Positions 10,819 through 48,750 are shown, numbered from the stretch's first letter. The stretch: 64,000 nucleotides of DNA from Theristus sp. LFF4_11 (GCA_030248135.1 JASANC010002525.1:1-64000); one strand, 5' to 3'. Translations and numbers: made by a program. Notes: a model not told the origin generated them from the letters alone.

Positions 10819-11099
10819 CGCATGACACAAGGTGCGGTGCCCCTGCCCTATAACACAGGAAAGAAAAAACTGCAAAGTAAGTTGATCCTTGACCTTATCA
10901 AAAAGGCTTGGCTGTTGGCTTGGACTAAAATCAGGTTTTGGTTTAGAAAAAAAATTGATTTCTAACAATCGTAAAAAATGCATTTTCGAGCACTTTTTAA
11001 CAAAAATTCCTACACTTTATTTTAGCATAGACTAGTACAGTTGAATGGCTGCTTTGAGGTGTAAGTTTTCTAACTTTAACTTGGTTTTTTGCAAATGGT

Positions 11100-13135
11100 C
11101 TTTGTCCGTTATCTGCATCGGAAATGGTAAGCCAAGCTTTGGGACGCTCAAAAACTTCATTGCAGATGTTGTCGAAGCCTAAAATCAGTCGGTAAAACGG
11201 TCCAAAATCGACTGCTGACGGTTTTACGAGGTAATGTCAAAGAAAATTTTCGTTGAACTTTCGAAAAATTGTGCCAAATTTGAGGTTTTCAGAGCATATT
11301 AGAGGAAAATTTTTTGAATTAAAAAAATCGGCATTTTTGTTGTTTTTTATATTTTGATCACTTTTTTTAAATTTCGATTTTTGTTTAACTTCGGCATTTT
11401 GAGATATTTTTAATTAATAAAATAAAAAGGAAAAAAGATAAACGAAGAGACTGCTCAAAGATTTGTTTATTTGGTTTTTGTTTTTCATCTTAATGTTGAG
11501 CCGTCGTCACAGGCTTTTTCTGCAGTTTTTAACCTTGCGTTTCGGAAAGCCATTTTATTGAAGTCTCTTTTTGTCGTTCACTGATTTTTTCCGGTTCTTC
11601 AGTTTTCGGTTTTTGGTTTGTGTGTGAATTGAGTTGTGGAATAGAGTTTGCATAGTTGTTGGGGGGGGGTTTTTTTTTTTTTTTTTTTTGTTTTTTTTTT
11701 TTTTTTTTTTTTTTTGAGAGTTTGTGCCTTCCAAATGTTTTTCAGAAAGAAAACGCTCCGGTTCACGTTGTTTTTGATGGACAACGCCGCGCTTCTTCAA
11801 GACGAAAAATCAGCAACAGCCAAGAGTTGACTGACAAGCAGTTTTCTTCACATTCGAAGCGTAAAAACAAGGTATTTTATCATTGTTTAGTCCATTAACA
11901 AGCTCATGAAACCAATTGCAGAAGCTTCTATTGGTATCTAATTTTTGCTCGTCTGTCTTTAGCCTGACAGACAGCAGAAATTGTCAAAAAAATTCTGCCA
12001 AAAACAAAGTCTACATGAAATTCTGAACAAAAAAATCATAAAGCACTTTCTGTGAAAAGTGTCTCAAACGCATTTGAATGTCTCAAAAAAAAATGTGAAA
12101 AGTGTCTCAGTCCTCAGATGAAAGCACAATTTTGCTGGCAACAATTTGTTTCTTGATTAATTAAAATCAATTAAATTAAAAAATCCCGATTTAAAAAAAC
12201 AAAAATAAAAATTGAAAACAAAAATTTCGAACCCTACGCTAGACGCGCGGTGTTCTAATATTGCACTTTTCAAAACTAAATAAAGCCATTTTGGCTCTTA
12301 AAAGTGCCAAAAACGTTTTTCATGAACATTGTCCTCAACGTCAATTTGGAGTTTCGAGTCGACCTATCTTTTGCAGAATGTGGATCCAAAACCAGGTCTT
12401 GTTTGTTTCTTGCTGTTCCAAATGACTTTTCTGTGTTTCATATTTAATTTCTTGAATAGTTCAGAAAGAAATCGCTCCGGTTCACGTTCTTGTTGATGGA
12501 CAACGCCGCGCTTCTTCGAGACGACAAATCGGCAACAGCCAAGAGTGGACAAGTAGTTTTTGTAGTTGAAGCGAAATAGTTTTCTGCTGTCTAGTCTATT
12601 AACGAGCTTATGAAACCAATTGCAGAAGCTTCTATCGGTATCTGGATTTTGGTCGCCGATCTGTTGCCTGAGAGTAGAAATTGTCAAAAAAATTTCTGCC
12701 AAAAACACAGTCTGCACGAAATTCTAGGCAAAAAATCACAAAGTCAGTTTAAGGGTTAGTTTAAGGGTTGTTAAACAAAAATCGAAATTTTTCTTTAAAA
12801 ACAAAAATGCCGATTTTTTTTTAAAATTCGAAAAACTTTCTTCTATGAAAATTTAAAAAAATGCTCTGTGAACCTTATTTTTGGCACAATTTTTGGAAAG
12901 TTCAACAAACATTTTCGTTGACGTTACCTTGTAAAACCGCCAGCAATCGATTTTGGACCGTTTTATCGATTGATTTTAGGCTTGAACAATTTTTAGAATA
13001 AAGTTTTTCAGCGTCGTAAAGCTTGGCTTGATATTTCCCATGCATCCAAGATGACATTTCGCCTCACATTTTGAATTCTGAGCGTCCGAGCTGCACCGTC
13101 TGCTAGCGCCACAGTGAGAAAATGGGGTGAGTTTT
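11100..13135. repeat. Rearranged hAT-remnant cluster
   Basis: Sequence at about 11105-11390 is an inverted relative of 12764-13060 (TCGGTAAAACGGTCC versus GGACCGTTTTATCGA) and of the kinase-intron hAT at 25636-26344. Between them, 11740-12050 is repeated directly at 12464-12745, sharing CGCTCCGGTTCACGTT and CAACGCCGCGCTTCTTC. Minus-strand frames across these copies (for example 12364-12717) may be transposase debris but have no motif I recognise. A T tract lies at 11671-11715. Confidence 0.5.
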
Positions 13136-13139
13136 GAGG

Positions 13140-16100
13140 GACAAATCAAAAGGAGGGACACATTGCATTGTTGTAATTAGTTCATAATTCTTAAATTTCG
13201 CCAGCTTTCTATCTCAAAAATATCAATCCAATTTTTCCAAAATTCGGAAAATATCAATTGAAAACTTTCCGATTTTCTGCCAATTTAGAATAATTTATTG
13301 AGCAAAACAAGTAACCAAAAAACTTTTGGTTTTCGTCCATGTTCCCAGTTGCCAGTCACAACTAACCACCGAACGAAATGCGAAACCCCACACTTCAAAT
13401 ACTTGTTTGTTGTTGAAGCAATTTTTCTTTCCAACCAATAACCATTGCGCAACGCTTCAGGCTGCCGCCACTTGTCCTGAATGTCCGCACAAACTTTTGG
13501 CGTTCGTCAAAAATTGTGCGTTAAAGATGTCGTTCCCATGTTTTTTGCCAGCAAACTTTTTGAAGGAATTTTTGTACTTCTTGAAACAGTATGGGTTAAT
13601 CATTGCGTGATTAATTGCGGAAAACAATCTGAATAATTTCATTCCATTATGATGCGTAATTTGACTAATGGGGCGAAATTTGCTGTTTGTACACACGTCG
13701 TTTTCAGCGTACTTCACATGCGCGCGCGCACGCATAGAAGCGTGAAATATCACGTCCTTCTGCGACACTTCCAAACAGTTTTCTTCCTTACGTTTGCGCT
13801 GTTGCGAAAGTGTGACAATGTGAAAAACATACGAGCAGCGCATCCCACTTCGTTTGTATCATCATTCGAAACATTTTTTTGTTGTTGTTGATAATGAAGT
13901 TGTTGCCTTGTGTTTGGCCAAGTGTGAAGGGTGAGAAAACCGAGATGCTAAACGTTTTCGACACAACACAACGCCACAACGGAGCAGCTTGCGTGATCGC
14001 TCATTCGCGCACACGTGCTTCGTGTCTGTTTGGCCGATTGTGTGTCTGCGCTGTGTGCACAGCCACCTGCCAGTCCTGTGCCGCCGCCGCCCCCCCCCAG
14101 AGGCCGACCTTCAAATAGGCTCGATCTCTCGTCTCGTCGCTGGTGTGATCGTGTGTGATGTGCGTGTGTGCGCGCGCACATGCGCTAAACCAAGCCGCGT
14201 GTGTTTCAGATGAGCAAAACACATGCAGACAGACATCGAGCGGGCGTGTGCTCGGCATCTCATGTGTTGTAGTTGCACGCGTTTTCAACATCATACTGCA
14301 TGCGAAATATTATTATTATTATTATTTATACGATATCTGCACCAGTGTCGCTCCGTGTGTCTCCACCTTCGATCGAAGCATGGTATTTGTGTTCATTATG
14401 CATGCGTGTTGTCGTCAGTTCTGTTCTGTTCATACTTGTTTAGTTCGCCTCTGAAGCTCCTGTGCAACGGGCTATCTGTTCTTAAATATGGCAGTTTCGA
14501 TTTGACGATGTAACTCGAAACCTCTTGTTTTTTTACGGAATTTAAATTATCTTGCAAATTAGCATGTGGCATCATGATTCGCTAAATTAATTTCAAGACA
14601 AATTTCACAAAAGCAGACTAATTACACCGGAGAGCACCACATATAGTGTCTTCTAGCGCATCGAGTTTGACGTTGTTGTTGTTGTGGTTGTTGTTGTTGT
14701 TGTGGTTGTTGCTGTTGTTGTTGTTTTTTGTTCAAAATGTTGCGGGTGATGCACACACACACGCGTTCACCAATGGCTGCCCGTGTCCGTCCGTGTGCGC
14801 TCGCGCAACCGCAAAATCGTCCATTTTCTCTCTATCTTTCTCTCTCGCTCATCTACTCACAAAGCGAAACATTACATTTGCGGCCGGAATGCGTTTTTAC
14901 GTTCAATACGTGCTTGCTGTTTTGCAATAATGCCGCTCTTCGCGTGCTGCTTGCGTGCTTCACTTGCTCTGGTTTTGACTTTTTGTTTGTTCCTCCGAGC
15001 GTGCGGTTTGTGTGTGTTTGTGTTCTCGAAGCAAGCCAACTAGATTTTATTCCGTTCTTGTCCCAGAACTCTTGTGTGTTCTCATTCGTTTCTGTTGTTT
15101 TTTGTTTTCCAAACTCCGCGGTTTTCAGTTGGAACTACAACTGTATCTTGGTTTTGGTGTTTTTAGCATTGCTGGCTTGTTCGATTTGTTTTCACCGTCG
15201 TTCGTGAAGACGTTTTTTTTAAAACTTCATGCACATTACCGAACAAGGTGACTGACTTGGCTTGTAGTTTGTACAGCTGTCTGTTGAGAGCCTTCTTTGA
15301 TCATTTTTTATAACTGTCATTTTATTGACAACTTTGGCGTTTTCTGCGCTCACTGACGTAAAATTGTTTATGCCAGGCTGTTCTTTGTCATTTGTCAGTT
15401 TCAGTTTTTGTTCGCAGATGCTGACGCCATAACATTGAGCAGATATTTTGTGGTGTGAGCTTTTCAGCTGATTGCCAACTGTGAAAAGTAAGTGAGCCAT
15501 TGTTTGTGGAGCTTTTAAAATTATTGGTTCTTCTGAATTGTGAGCCCGTTTCAAACCTGTGTGCACGTTATTTGTTTATTTAACTGGTTCAACCAATGGG
15601 TCTCTTGATTTTCAAGGGAGGCTGTGGGTGTGGGTTTTCTATGCTTTTCCTTGAAAATCAGAGGATGCTTGGACATTATCTTTGCAAGAGCCCTAAAATT
15701 TGGTCACTGACTGATAATTTAACTGGTTTCTGTCTATCCGATACCTCAAATGATCATTTATCGACTCTGTTTTACAGCTGTGAAAGGGTTTTAGTTCAGT
15801 CAGTCATTTTTCATTTACAGTTTCAAATCATTTTTTGTGCGATTGTTCTGACATGAACTCGTTTTGTTGATATTCTCGACACTTCATGCCATACGTGAAA
15901 ATGTTCGTTCCGAATAATTTTCTCATGACATTTCAATTTTATCATGATGCCTATTTTCCACGGGTAAATTTCCACGTTCCGGTGTTGCAAAGTCAAGTAA
16001 TCGGCATCACGTTTACATGGTTTAAATTCACTTGTGCCGGTTGTTCTGTGCTTGTTTTGTTCGTTGAAATTTTTATCGTTTCGCTCGCTCGCAACTCTTC

Positions 16101-19100
16101 TATTCCCACATCACAACAGTTGATGCCGTTAGTTACTCTAATAAAAATGCCCATCAAGATGTGTGGGAACGTTTATTTTACCTTTCATATACGTTCAAAA
16201 GTTGTTTTAGTTCATTGTCAATTTGATTGCTTTTATTGGTTTCTTCTTCACTCGCTCTTCATTCGATTCGCTTTCGTTGTTTTTCAACGTTCATGATTTA
16301 AGTTTGTTTTACGCTGTTAGTGGTTCTCATTTTCCCGAAAAAAGTATTCACATGATTTGAATGAGCGATTCTGAAACAATAAACATAACTATTGTTTCTT
16401 GTTTGCAAGCTTTGTTGTCATTGTCATTGAAAATAATAATCGGTTCAAACGATAACAAAAAACTATTCAACCGATCTGACATCTGTTTACGTTTGATATT
16501 CTTGCGTTTTATAACGTTTGTTGGTGTGTGTTTAGTTTGGGTGGTGGTAGTGTCATTAGTCATCTCACAGGTCATTGAGAGCTACTCGGTAAATGCTGTT
16601 CAACTGATTCATTTTGACGTCGTTGTTCACTTTTTTTGTGTGCTCGCTCACTGTTGTTGTCTAGTTTGTTGCTCGTCTTCGTTTCTGTAAAATTGTTTTC
16701 ATTCGTCTTTTTTTCTGCGGTTGTTGTTCGCGCGGTTTCACCGGCGTGCTAGTTACATGGTTGGTTTCGTTAACATATTTCGTATTTGATTATTAGTTTT
16801 TTCTTTTATGTTTTTGAGGTATTTTAATTTGATGACAGTGTTGTCAGATATCGGAATTTTCAAAATTGAAGGAGTTCCCTGAAAATGCAACTGGAAATGA
16901 CCGGAGTATGCAAACAGAGCTCCGATTATCCGCAGAGAAAACGTAAAATTTGGAAAGCGGAGAATATTAAAAAAAACAGTTTCAGCATTGTTTGTGTGTG
17001 CGTATGATTTGTTTATCTCGAGTCGGGGTCACTTTCTCCACGAACCATTTACGGACAAAAAATATATGACTGCGCCTTTCAAATGATGCAATATCAACGA
17101 TTTACGTATTTCACTTCGTCATCAACCCATGTGTGTTATGAAGTGAGAAACACCGTTCTTTGACAGCAAAATTGTCAGCACAACTCCACTGCAACTCCAG
17201 CTGACTTGTACGAAAAACACTGAAGTTTCCATTTCTTTCTCTTTAGTTTACACTTTCTGTGGTGTCAATGCCAGACAGCCCAGAGAGACATGCAACGGAC
17301 CTAGCCAGCGCGTATCCGCGCAAATCGTACATGTATTTTTTTCACTGCATTCATAAAATATTCACAAACCAATGACGCTTTAGGAGATGTGCGGACGCAA
17401 AAGTTGGTGTGTGTGTGTGTGTCGCGAAAAGGTACACTGAATAACTGTTTTTGCTCGTTTTTTTCTGTGACTTTAGTGAGCGAGAGAGAAAAAACTTTTC
17501 GAAAGGCACCGGCAAAAGGTTTGCTGTACCGGCGCGTGCTGTGCTGTGCTCCATTGCTTTGTTTTGTTTTTTTTTTCATTGGCGGGAGACAGCCACTTCA
17601 TTCGCTGATCTGATATACATGACTTGTTCTTTGTTGTTTTTTCCGTCCAGCTTTTTATCTCATATAATGATGTTTTGCAGTTTTTGTTTCTGTTTAAACG
17701 ATTGACTTTGCTGCGATCAGCTTTATCTTGAATCCCGCGATTTTTTAATCCAACACGAAAGTCCCGTCCGGGTCTGTTGCGTCGCTCGTGTTGGTGGGCC
17801 TGCTTGTTCGGTTACATTGGCTTGGCTCTGGCTTCGAATGATAAATGAAGGTACACTCGCAAAAAAACGCCCATTTCTACCCTCGCCTGAAAAATAGCGT
17901 TCATCTTTTTTTTACTTCGGTTCGGTTTTCATTGTTCTTCTTGCTTCATCACAGTTCATAATTCATCAGGTCCTGTTTGGCAACACGGGTTCCCCCGCTC
18001 CATTGGGTTTCAATTTTTGTTTCTTTCGGTATTTGCTGGTCTGATTTTGTGTCTGTGACCGACGCTCAGCTGAAAAAAATAGTGTTGGAGTTGCATCTGA
18101 ATTTTCGACATTGTTTTTGGTTGACTGTTTTATTTCAAGGCGCTGAGTATACTAACGTTTGGTCCAATTTCTAGAACTCAACCAGCTGTTCCATCAGGGT
18201 TTCTGTTTTCATTGGTGAATGAGACTACAAACGCGGTTTTTTTCATTAAGTTTCACTCTGCTTGAACACTGCCTCACTTGCGTCATACAAAATTTCAACT
18301 TGGAAACAGCACTATTCTATTCCTCGACTGTTTGTGCCATATAAATTAAAATATGAAAGAGAGAAGCATGTGATGTAAGTTGCTTGGTTTGAATGAATGA
18401 ACTGAGCTGAATTATAAATACTAAAAGTATGCGCCACCCTGAGAAGAGAACCCAGTCACACGGTCAGTGATTGATCGCTGTGAAATCAATGGCTGCAGGT
18501 TGAAAAATAAATTTACGAATTGGCAAAACATTGGTGGTAAGTGCGACGTCAGATAGCAATTTTTAGGTTCTACGACTCAATACGTTTGCAGAAGCAGAAA
18601 GAAAAATAATTTCAATCTATGTGGCAATTCAAAATAGCCTAATTCGGTCCTATTTAGAGGATTCGGGTCACTGTACCGATTTTGAATTCCCGCGTCACGC
18701 ATAAAAATTGTTTACCGGAATCGAGTCTCGGAACCAAAATAAAAGATAATGTTTGACTGTACCGTTAGTGCTTGAAAAACCACATGTTTTGTGATTTTAT
18801 CGACGATTTTATCGCGGCGACCAATCGCTGAGCATGCGATGTGAATGTACATGTTGCGTGTTTGATAGAGCGAACACATTTGCAGGCCCCTGATTCCATT
18901 TTTGTTCTGTTCCATCATTCTGTTGTATTGGTAGGTTTTTCTTGTTGCTGTGGCTCATCGTTCATGGCATTTTGTCATATATGCCGATTTTTGTCATCAA
19001 AATTGATTATTGTAATAACTTTGGTCGGACTTGCGAGAATATACGGGACCATTAGGAACAGCGCTGTATCACATGAGGCGCGCAATAATTCTTGCTCTGT

Positions 19101-19926
19101 GTGATTGGTTTGTTGCGACGCTAAAAATATTGCGTGTTTTTCGTTTTTTTTGTGGGTTTGATGTTCAATTGATGATAACTGAAATTGTCAGTTGCTTCTC
19201 CATTTTCAGGCAGGTGGGAGAGACAAAGAAAAAGTCCATAATAATCATAAAGACCAACCACAGCTGTGGTTTTCGTTTTGTCTCTTATTGATACAGAGAC
19301 AAGACGGGACCGGCGGAAGGCTTGAGCAATTATGCACGTTCAACTTGGCGACTTTGTGCAATGATACTGTGGAATTCTTGGTAACCATTTCAAGGCGGAC
19401 CACAGGCTGTGAGCATTTCCCCCGGTTTTGGAGTCACTGTAAATCCGCGGAACCGATTCATCAAATTTCAAAAACAAATAACGTCCTCTGACGCATTTAT
19501 CAATTCGTTTTATATTCGGTTCGGGCCCCGTCTGTTTGTTTTTTTTTCGCATGAATGTGAAAAAGCAAGACCACCTGATCATCATAATTTCGACGACTGT
19601 TTGGAGAAAAAAGGTAGTTTTGAAAAACCTACTCCGATTTCTTCCTCGAAATTTCAACTTTCAACTAAATACGCTCGAAACAATGAACTGATTCACACGC
19701 TTACAGACTGTTCTATACTACCGACTGCTACTGCGTCATTCATTCATTCATTCATTCAATTTGTCCATTCCATTAACGAAAGAAAAAATATTGCAAAATA
19801 ATCCGTGGGCGTCTCGTCGTTAAAAAAACGGAGGTTTCTCAATAAAGAAATGTCAAAACTTTGTCTGTCACGATCCATTCATCAACTATTTTGAGCATCA
19901 TCCAACTATCGCCGCAATAAATCACC
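13140..19926. other. Gene-poor interval upstream of mig-15
   Basis: I see no supportable gene. The plus strand is T/TG-rich with short unrelated frames. Items noted are a GTT/GTG microsatellite at 14670-14730, ATTATT at 14309-14330, a dispersed repeat at about 18560-18740 (ending in CCCGCGTCACGCAT, family also at 34170, 56335 and 60505), and ATTC repeats at 19738-19760. The interval may hold 5' untranslated exons or promoter DNA of the kinase gene, but nothing in it shows this directly. Confidence 0.4.
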
Positions 19927-40953
<21,027 letters not shown>

Positions 40954-42240
40954 TTCAGTTTTTTTTCTCTTTGAATTTCGCTGGGGTTGCTTTCTATGTT
41001 TTTTGTCATAAAACTGACATTTCTGCACCTTTTCAATTGAGTTTTTTCGTTTCACTAGAATAGTTTTTTTTTATTTTTTTCCTTTCGCTACACCACTTTG
41101 CCATGGTAAGCCTGGTCTTAAACGGACTTCAGTCTCTTTCTGTGTGTGTATTCCCCTCCCTGAAGAAACTATTATTGTTCGTCGTTTTTCCATTCATGTT
41201 TTCCACTCCACCTAACCGAAAGCATTTTGCGTTTTTTTGTAGCCAAATGATTATTGTTTTCAAACTTGTACCTTTCCAAGTTTTATGTTTCCCTCCGCGA
41301 TTTTCTTCATGATCTACCACATGAAAAACATTGTGAAAAGCGCATACTACTGCCACACTGAAAGTCTGCTATTTGCAAACACTAAAAACTGTGACAATTT
41401 TTTGATTCAGTTTTTATCGATCTTTGATTCGTGTTATTTTAAATTTTGTACATTTTTGCAACAGTTTTGAATTATTTTGCAGTTTACAAAAACATTTTTG
41501 TTTGTTTTGCTGAATTTCCGTCAATGCACATTTTATTACGCGGCATGCGCTGAATACTTTACAAATGCATTTTACAGAAATTGTTGAATTAAAAACAGAC
41601 AATTTCACTGTTATTGTGTGATAAGACAAAAAAGAACGCCAGTTTTTTTGTCAATTTTTCGATCATGATACCGTAAACTTCACAAGTCCTGCGCTGTGTA
41701 TTATATTCTTTTCTTTTGAAAATTGCCAATTCAATTTTGTGGTGAAAAAAAACATTTTAGACTCAGAATCATTTATTATCTATCTATTACTGTTACTGAA
41801 GATTTGTGAATTTTTACAAAAAAATTTTACAAACTAAAATTCTCTTAAATTTATTCAAAAAATAGTGGATTTGAGTCATTCACGTTTTTGTTCACGGAGG
41901 TCGTCCTCCGTTGCGTTAAATTGCTTTAAAAGGTTAAAAAATGCAATTTGGTTATTAATCTTGAAAATCAATCGAAAATTTGGCCATACCACTAGCATAC
42001 AGACAGAGGCGTTTTAAAACATCGCAATTCCATAACACTGCCCAACCACATTTGTATTCACGTGTTTCTACTGTTCTTTTCGTGTTAATAATTGACTGAT
42101 TGATTAAAGTGCATTTGAAATGATAATATAAAAGTTAATACAAAACAAAGTTTACAAAATATTTTTATTAATCTAAAAAATAAAATATACAACAGCAACA
42201 GACAGAGGCAGTAAAACACTCCAAAAACACGCCCAACCAC
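40954..42240. other. 3' flank and convergent intergenic spacer
   Basis: AT-rich sequence lies between the stop codon of mig-15 and the convergent gene ending at 42807. I see no supportable gene. The first few hundred bases presumably hold the mig-15 3' UTR. Confidence 0.5.
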
Positions 42241-42357
42241 AGTGGGTACCAGTTCTCCGGTGACCAGTTCTCCGGGTACCAGTTCTCCGCGTGCGTTTGT
42301 GAGAGGGTACCAGTTCTCCGGTGACCAGTTCTCCGGGTACCAGTTCTCCGCCACCCT
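42241..42357. repeat. Tandem ACCAGTTCTCCGG minisatellite
   Basis: Six copies of ACCAGTTCTCCGG-type units alternate GGGTACC and GGTGACC spacers, in two blocks of three separated by CGTGCGTTTGTGAGAG. The minus-strand frames repeat ENWYP or GELVP and are repeat shadows. A fragment with AATGACGTCATTT follows at 42425-42440. Confidence 0.8.
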
Positions 42358-42806
42358 TGAAAAACAGTCGCAAGGATTTCATTGAGTCCGTGTTGCTGTG
42401 CATGGCCCTGTCCATTCACTAGCGCAAATGACGTCATTTCGAACTGACACGTTCCAATATATATGCTAGATTTGGCCATCACATCGAGTTTTTAACAGAC
42501 TCCGTGCGACTGGTTTTCAGCGCTAGATTAGCTGGCTATGGTAAACCACTAAATCACAGTAGTACACTCTAATATGTGTGATCTTCGCGCCCACGGATTA
42601 CGGTTTATTTGCGTTGACCAGACTGAAGCATCGACCTATTTCAAAATTGCTTAATTGCCCGGCTGTACTTGGTGCAGTTTGTGTGTTCGGATCTTATAAT
42701 AAAAAAGAAAGAAAGAACAACAAATAACGATTTATTGTAAAAACAAATATGACGGCGTCGTTTCTGAGCGTCTTTCATTGTCTCCAACGGTCGCGCGTTT
42801 CAACTA

Positions 42807-45271
<2,465 letters not shown>

Positions 45272-48200
45272 TTTGTGATTGTGTGGCGCGCGCGGTGATT
45301 TTTTTTTGATTTTGGGTTGGATTGTGTCGCTGATAAAAAGCAAGTGCCTGCAATGCTGTGTTATTGTCAGATTTGCTCAAGAAAACTGGGAACAATTAGT
45401 CGAACACGCTTTGTCAACAATTTGTTATCCATCATTGGGCATTGAAACTCGCTATTTTAAAATACTTTTATGCTCGCTGTTTAAATGCTGTAAATTTTAT
45501 GTCATACACGAATAACACTATGCGGGTAGGCAGTTTAGTAGTGAGTGTACAGTACAGTGTCTTTGTTTACACCTGTCACTTTTTTGCAGAAGACAGAGCT
45601 TGTGAAAAAAAAACAAGAACGGGATCGGTGTTGCAGAAGAAAACAAGTTTCTCCACTCATGGGGTGTTTGGTTTTAGCCACAGGTTCGTTCGTTCGTTCA
45701 CATTCGTTTTTCTTGCTATCAAAGTCTCGCAAATGCTTTGTATACTGCAAAAAAGTGACAGGTTTAAAACAATTATACTTTAGTGGCGTTGTTTTGGTGC
45801 ATTGAAAACATTCGACTAGGCCCAGATTGCAACAAAGTATAGCCTCACCAAAACAACGAGCGAACTTCAGCGAATGAACTGTGGCGATTTTGAAGCAGAC
45901 AAGACAAAATGATACGGTAGCTCAGACATGCACACAAGAGAAAATAAACGTCACAACGAAGGGCGGTTTAAACCTGTTTTTGTAAGCGGCTTTAAAAATT
46001 TGAATTTCAAATGCTGCACGCAGGAATTTCGTATTTGAATAGCAATGGGATTTTCATGCCTCGGCGGTTTATACGCCGCAGATTACATGCTTTCATTAAG
46101 AAAAAGTTTTGTTAAACGCTTGATGTGAAAGTTTACTCCCTATAACTTATGCGGAAGCGCTTTGCGGTTGTTACGTGTAAATTCACGTCAACTATTTATC
46201 CTACCTCAATGAGTTTTTAATCCGAAACTACCAGAATGATCTTTTGAAACGTGATTTTTTTAATTGTTGTCTCGCGCTTGCGCGCGCACACGTCATCAGA
46301 GCAACAAAATGATTGCGTAATAAAAATGTTTGATTACGTAAAAGCCTCACTGAAAAAAAAACTCACGCACGCAAAACAAATTCCACAGTGGATACTATGG
46401 AACCTAACGGATTACAATTTACTGAAATACATTCTACTGTTTCTACAGTTTCGCTTCATGTCCCAAAAAACGTTGAATTTTATTTTGTGAAAATTTGACA
46501 AAATCTATTTTATAAAAACAAACTTTTGTTGTTGGGAAGGGACACAGGACACGAGACAGGATACTGAGAATTTATCTTTATAGTGTAGTTATTAGGTGCT
46601 AATCGAGAATTCAAATGCAGCCATAGTTCAAATGATCGCAAAAAACTGTGCACGCAGGACACGGAACCGAGGGGCAGATCCACACACGTATCATGGGCCA
46701 GTCTCGCTGGTCCTGAATTGATTTTGATCCAAGCACCGCATTGGATCCGCGTTAAACATCTAAAATTCACCCGGCAACAGTTGACAACCGGGCTTAATAG
46801 AATTTGTGACGTAACCCAACAAAGTGTATTTGCACATACAGAAAAATATACTGTATCAGAAAAATCTATTTATTATTGGCATGGAGTCAATAATGCAATT
46901 GAAAATTTGCTATGTTTCAGTTGTTAGGCAACCGGGTCGCAACTAAAATTAGTACACTGTACCTTGCTGATCCCCTTGGCTACACCTGCATTTCCCGAAA
47001 ACTGATGAATTATACAATGTTTGTTTATTCGATTTCGAAAGATAGAAATTTTAGAAGAAAATGTTGCGCTATGAAAATCATGCCATATTGCATTATGTCG
47101 AGTTGCAATAACGTAGTTCCTTGTTAAACCTCACACGTGTCACGAAAGCTGCATTCATGAAGCAGTATTTGGTAACGCATAGCTATGCGGTCAGGGTCAC
47201 TACAGTCCATCTGTATTTTTAACTATCTGATTATTGGTAGGTTGCACACACGTGCAGTTGTTGCATGTAGTCTGCGTAGGCAAACTCCGCCTCCACAGCA
47301 ACGCCTGCATGCATCAACTACACGTGTGTGCAGCCAACCAATCAGCTAGTTGTATATACGTATGCCCTATTTTTTAAACGTGTTTTTTTTTTTATTATAC
47401 AAATAGACTGTACTGCTTCATGAATGGCCCATAAAGGTGTTTCCTCCCACCCCAACAATTTTTTTGGGAGCCACCTCAAGTGACTAAAAATGGGAGTTTT
47501 CAGGTGCGCTGAGTCGAAAAATTTTACTTGCAGCTTTGCTCGATAGCTTTTTTTATGAGCTATCATATGCTATCACAGTAGAATCAGTGACAAAAACTGT
47601 GTTGCATGCTGAATTTGAGATCAAAAAGTAACACATGTACGTGTATTGCTGCGCTGTGAAAACCTGCATAACGACATGTAATCGATAAATCAGCAAACAG
47701 GGTAACGCTGGAATCAAACAATACCGGTTAATTAATTTTCCGAGTTATTGATTGATTGTCCTTTGTGAAACGGCACACGGCTTAAATCGACTGGGTGTAA
47801 ATAATTCACCCATTTACTTTTATTCAAACAACACAAAAATTGGTTCTCATGACGACTAATGCATCAGCACCTGCTTTGCCGGGCATGGGGTTAAAAAGTT
47901 TATAGTTTTCGCTGCTTGATTTGTCTTGAACTTTTGTTCTAGCTCCACTACGATCAATTGTAATTGAAAATTGATTGCATTTAAAAATAGACGCGACTGT
48001 TGGCCTGAACATCAACAAGGGCCCAGAGTCGCGTTGTTGTTGAACAAGTGTAAGACTGCCCAGATATGCAGACGTTTGGAGCGGGATACTGAATGTAATC
48101 GACGAACCAAGGCCCATGGGGACATCACGATATGCTCCGATATGGTGGAAGCGAGAAAACAACAACCCAACTTACACATTTCAAACGCAATAAATGACCG

Positions 48201-48750
48201 TTGCGTGTCGTGGCAATTTTCGTCCTCGAATAGTTTACAATTGACGCGTGATTCTCCGTTCAGTCATCAATAATTACTTCGTGGAATACGAGAACCGACA
48301 AATTGCTGATCTTGTGACCCGGCGGCATTGGTGAAACGTTCCACTGTTGATTGGCCGCATTTCAAGCAGTGATACACGCTGATTGGTTGTGAAATGTTAC
48401 CAGTCGAGTGCCGTTACCAATCACAATATTGGTCAGTGTCAGTGCACTTGCGTTTGGCTGTATGCACTGTGTCATTTTTAGAACAAAAAACCGCATTCAC
48501 CGATTTCGTTTCGCCGGCAAATTTTCATTCTCCGTTCTGATTCGCTGCAGCAACAACAGTTCAACAGAAAAAAACAACAACGCAAAATCACAATTCTGTG
48601 TCTTTTCCTAAAATCCTCTGCACATGATACAAAACAAAACAACACAGTGGTAACAGGCGACCTCCGTGAATAAAAAAACCACAAACGAACGGCCGATCCA
48701 GACAAAAAAGCTGAAAACCCAAAACGACAGAGAAAAGCGCGTTCTCGATT
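45272..48750. other. Intergenic spacer with nested MITEs
   Basis: No supportable gene. A minus-strand frame at 47824-48165 has mixed composition but no recognisable motif, upstream exon or homology. Mobile elements at 47147-47431 are listed separately. Confidence 0.4.
47147..47431. mobile_element. Hairpin MITE split by a TACAGTC MITE
   Basis: The left arm of the hairpin family (GCATTCATGAAGCAGTATT to GGTCAC) ends at 47200. A TACAGTC...GACTGTA element occupies 47201-47412, and the remaining right arm CTGCTTCATGAATGGCCC follows. The inner element has long subterminal inverted repeats around ACACGTGTGTGCA. Confidence 0.75.

Noticed and set aside
12364..12717. Minus-strand 117-aa frame as a transposase gene
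   Set aside because: Partly duplicated at 11740-12050 with breaks; no catalytic motif could be identified.
14646..15251. Overlapping plus-strand frames as a membrane protein gene
   Set aside because: Hydrophobic residues come from T-rich and GTT-repeat DNA; several overlapping frames are open and none has domain features.
47824..48165. Minus-strand 113-aa frame with mixed composition
   Set aside because: No recognisable motif, no supporting exon, and the plus strand is also open; not enough to call a gene.
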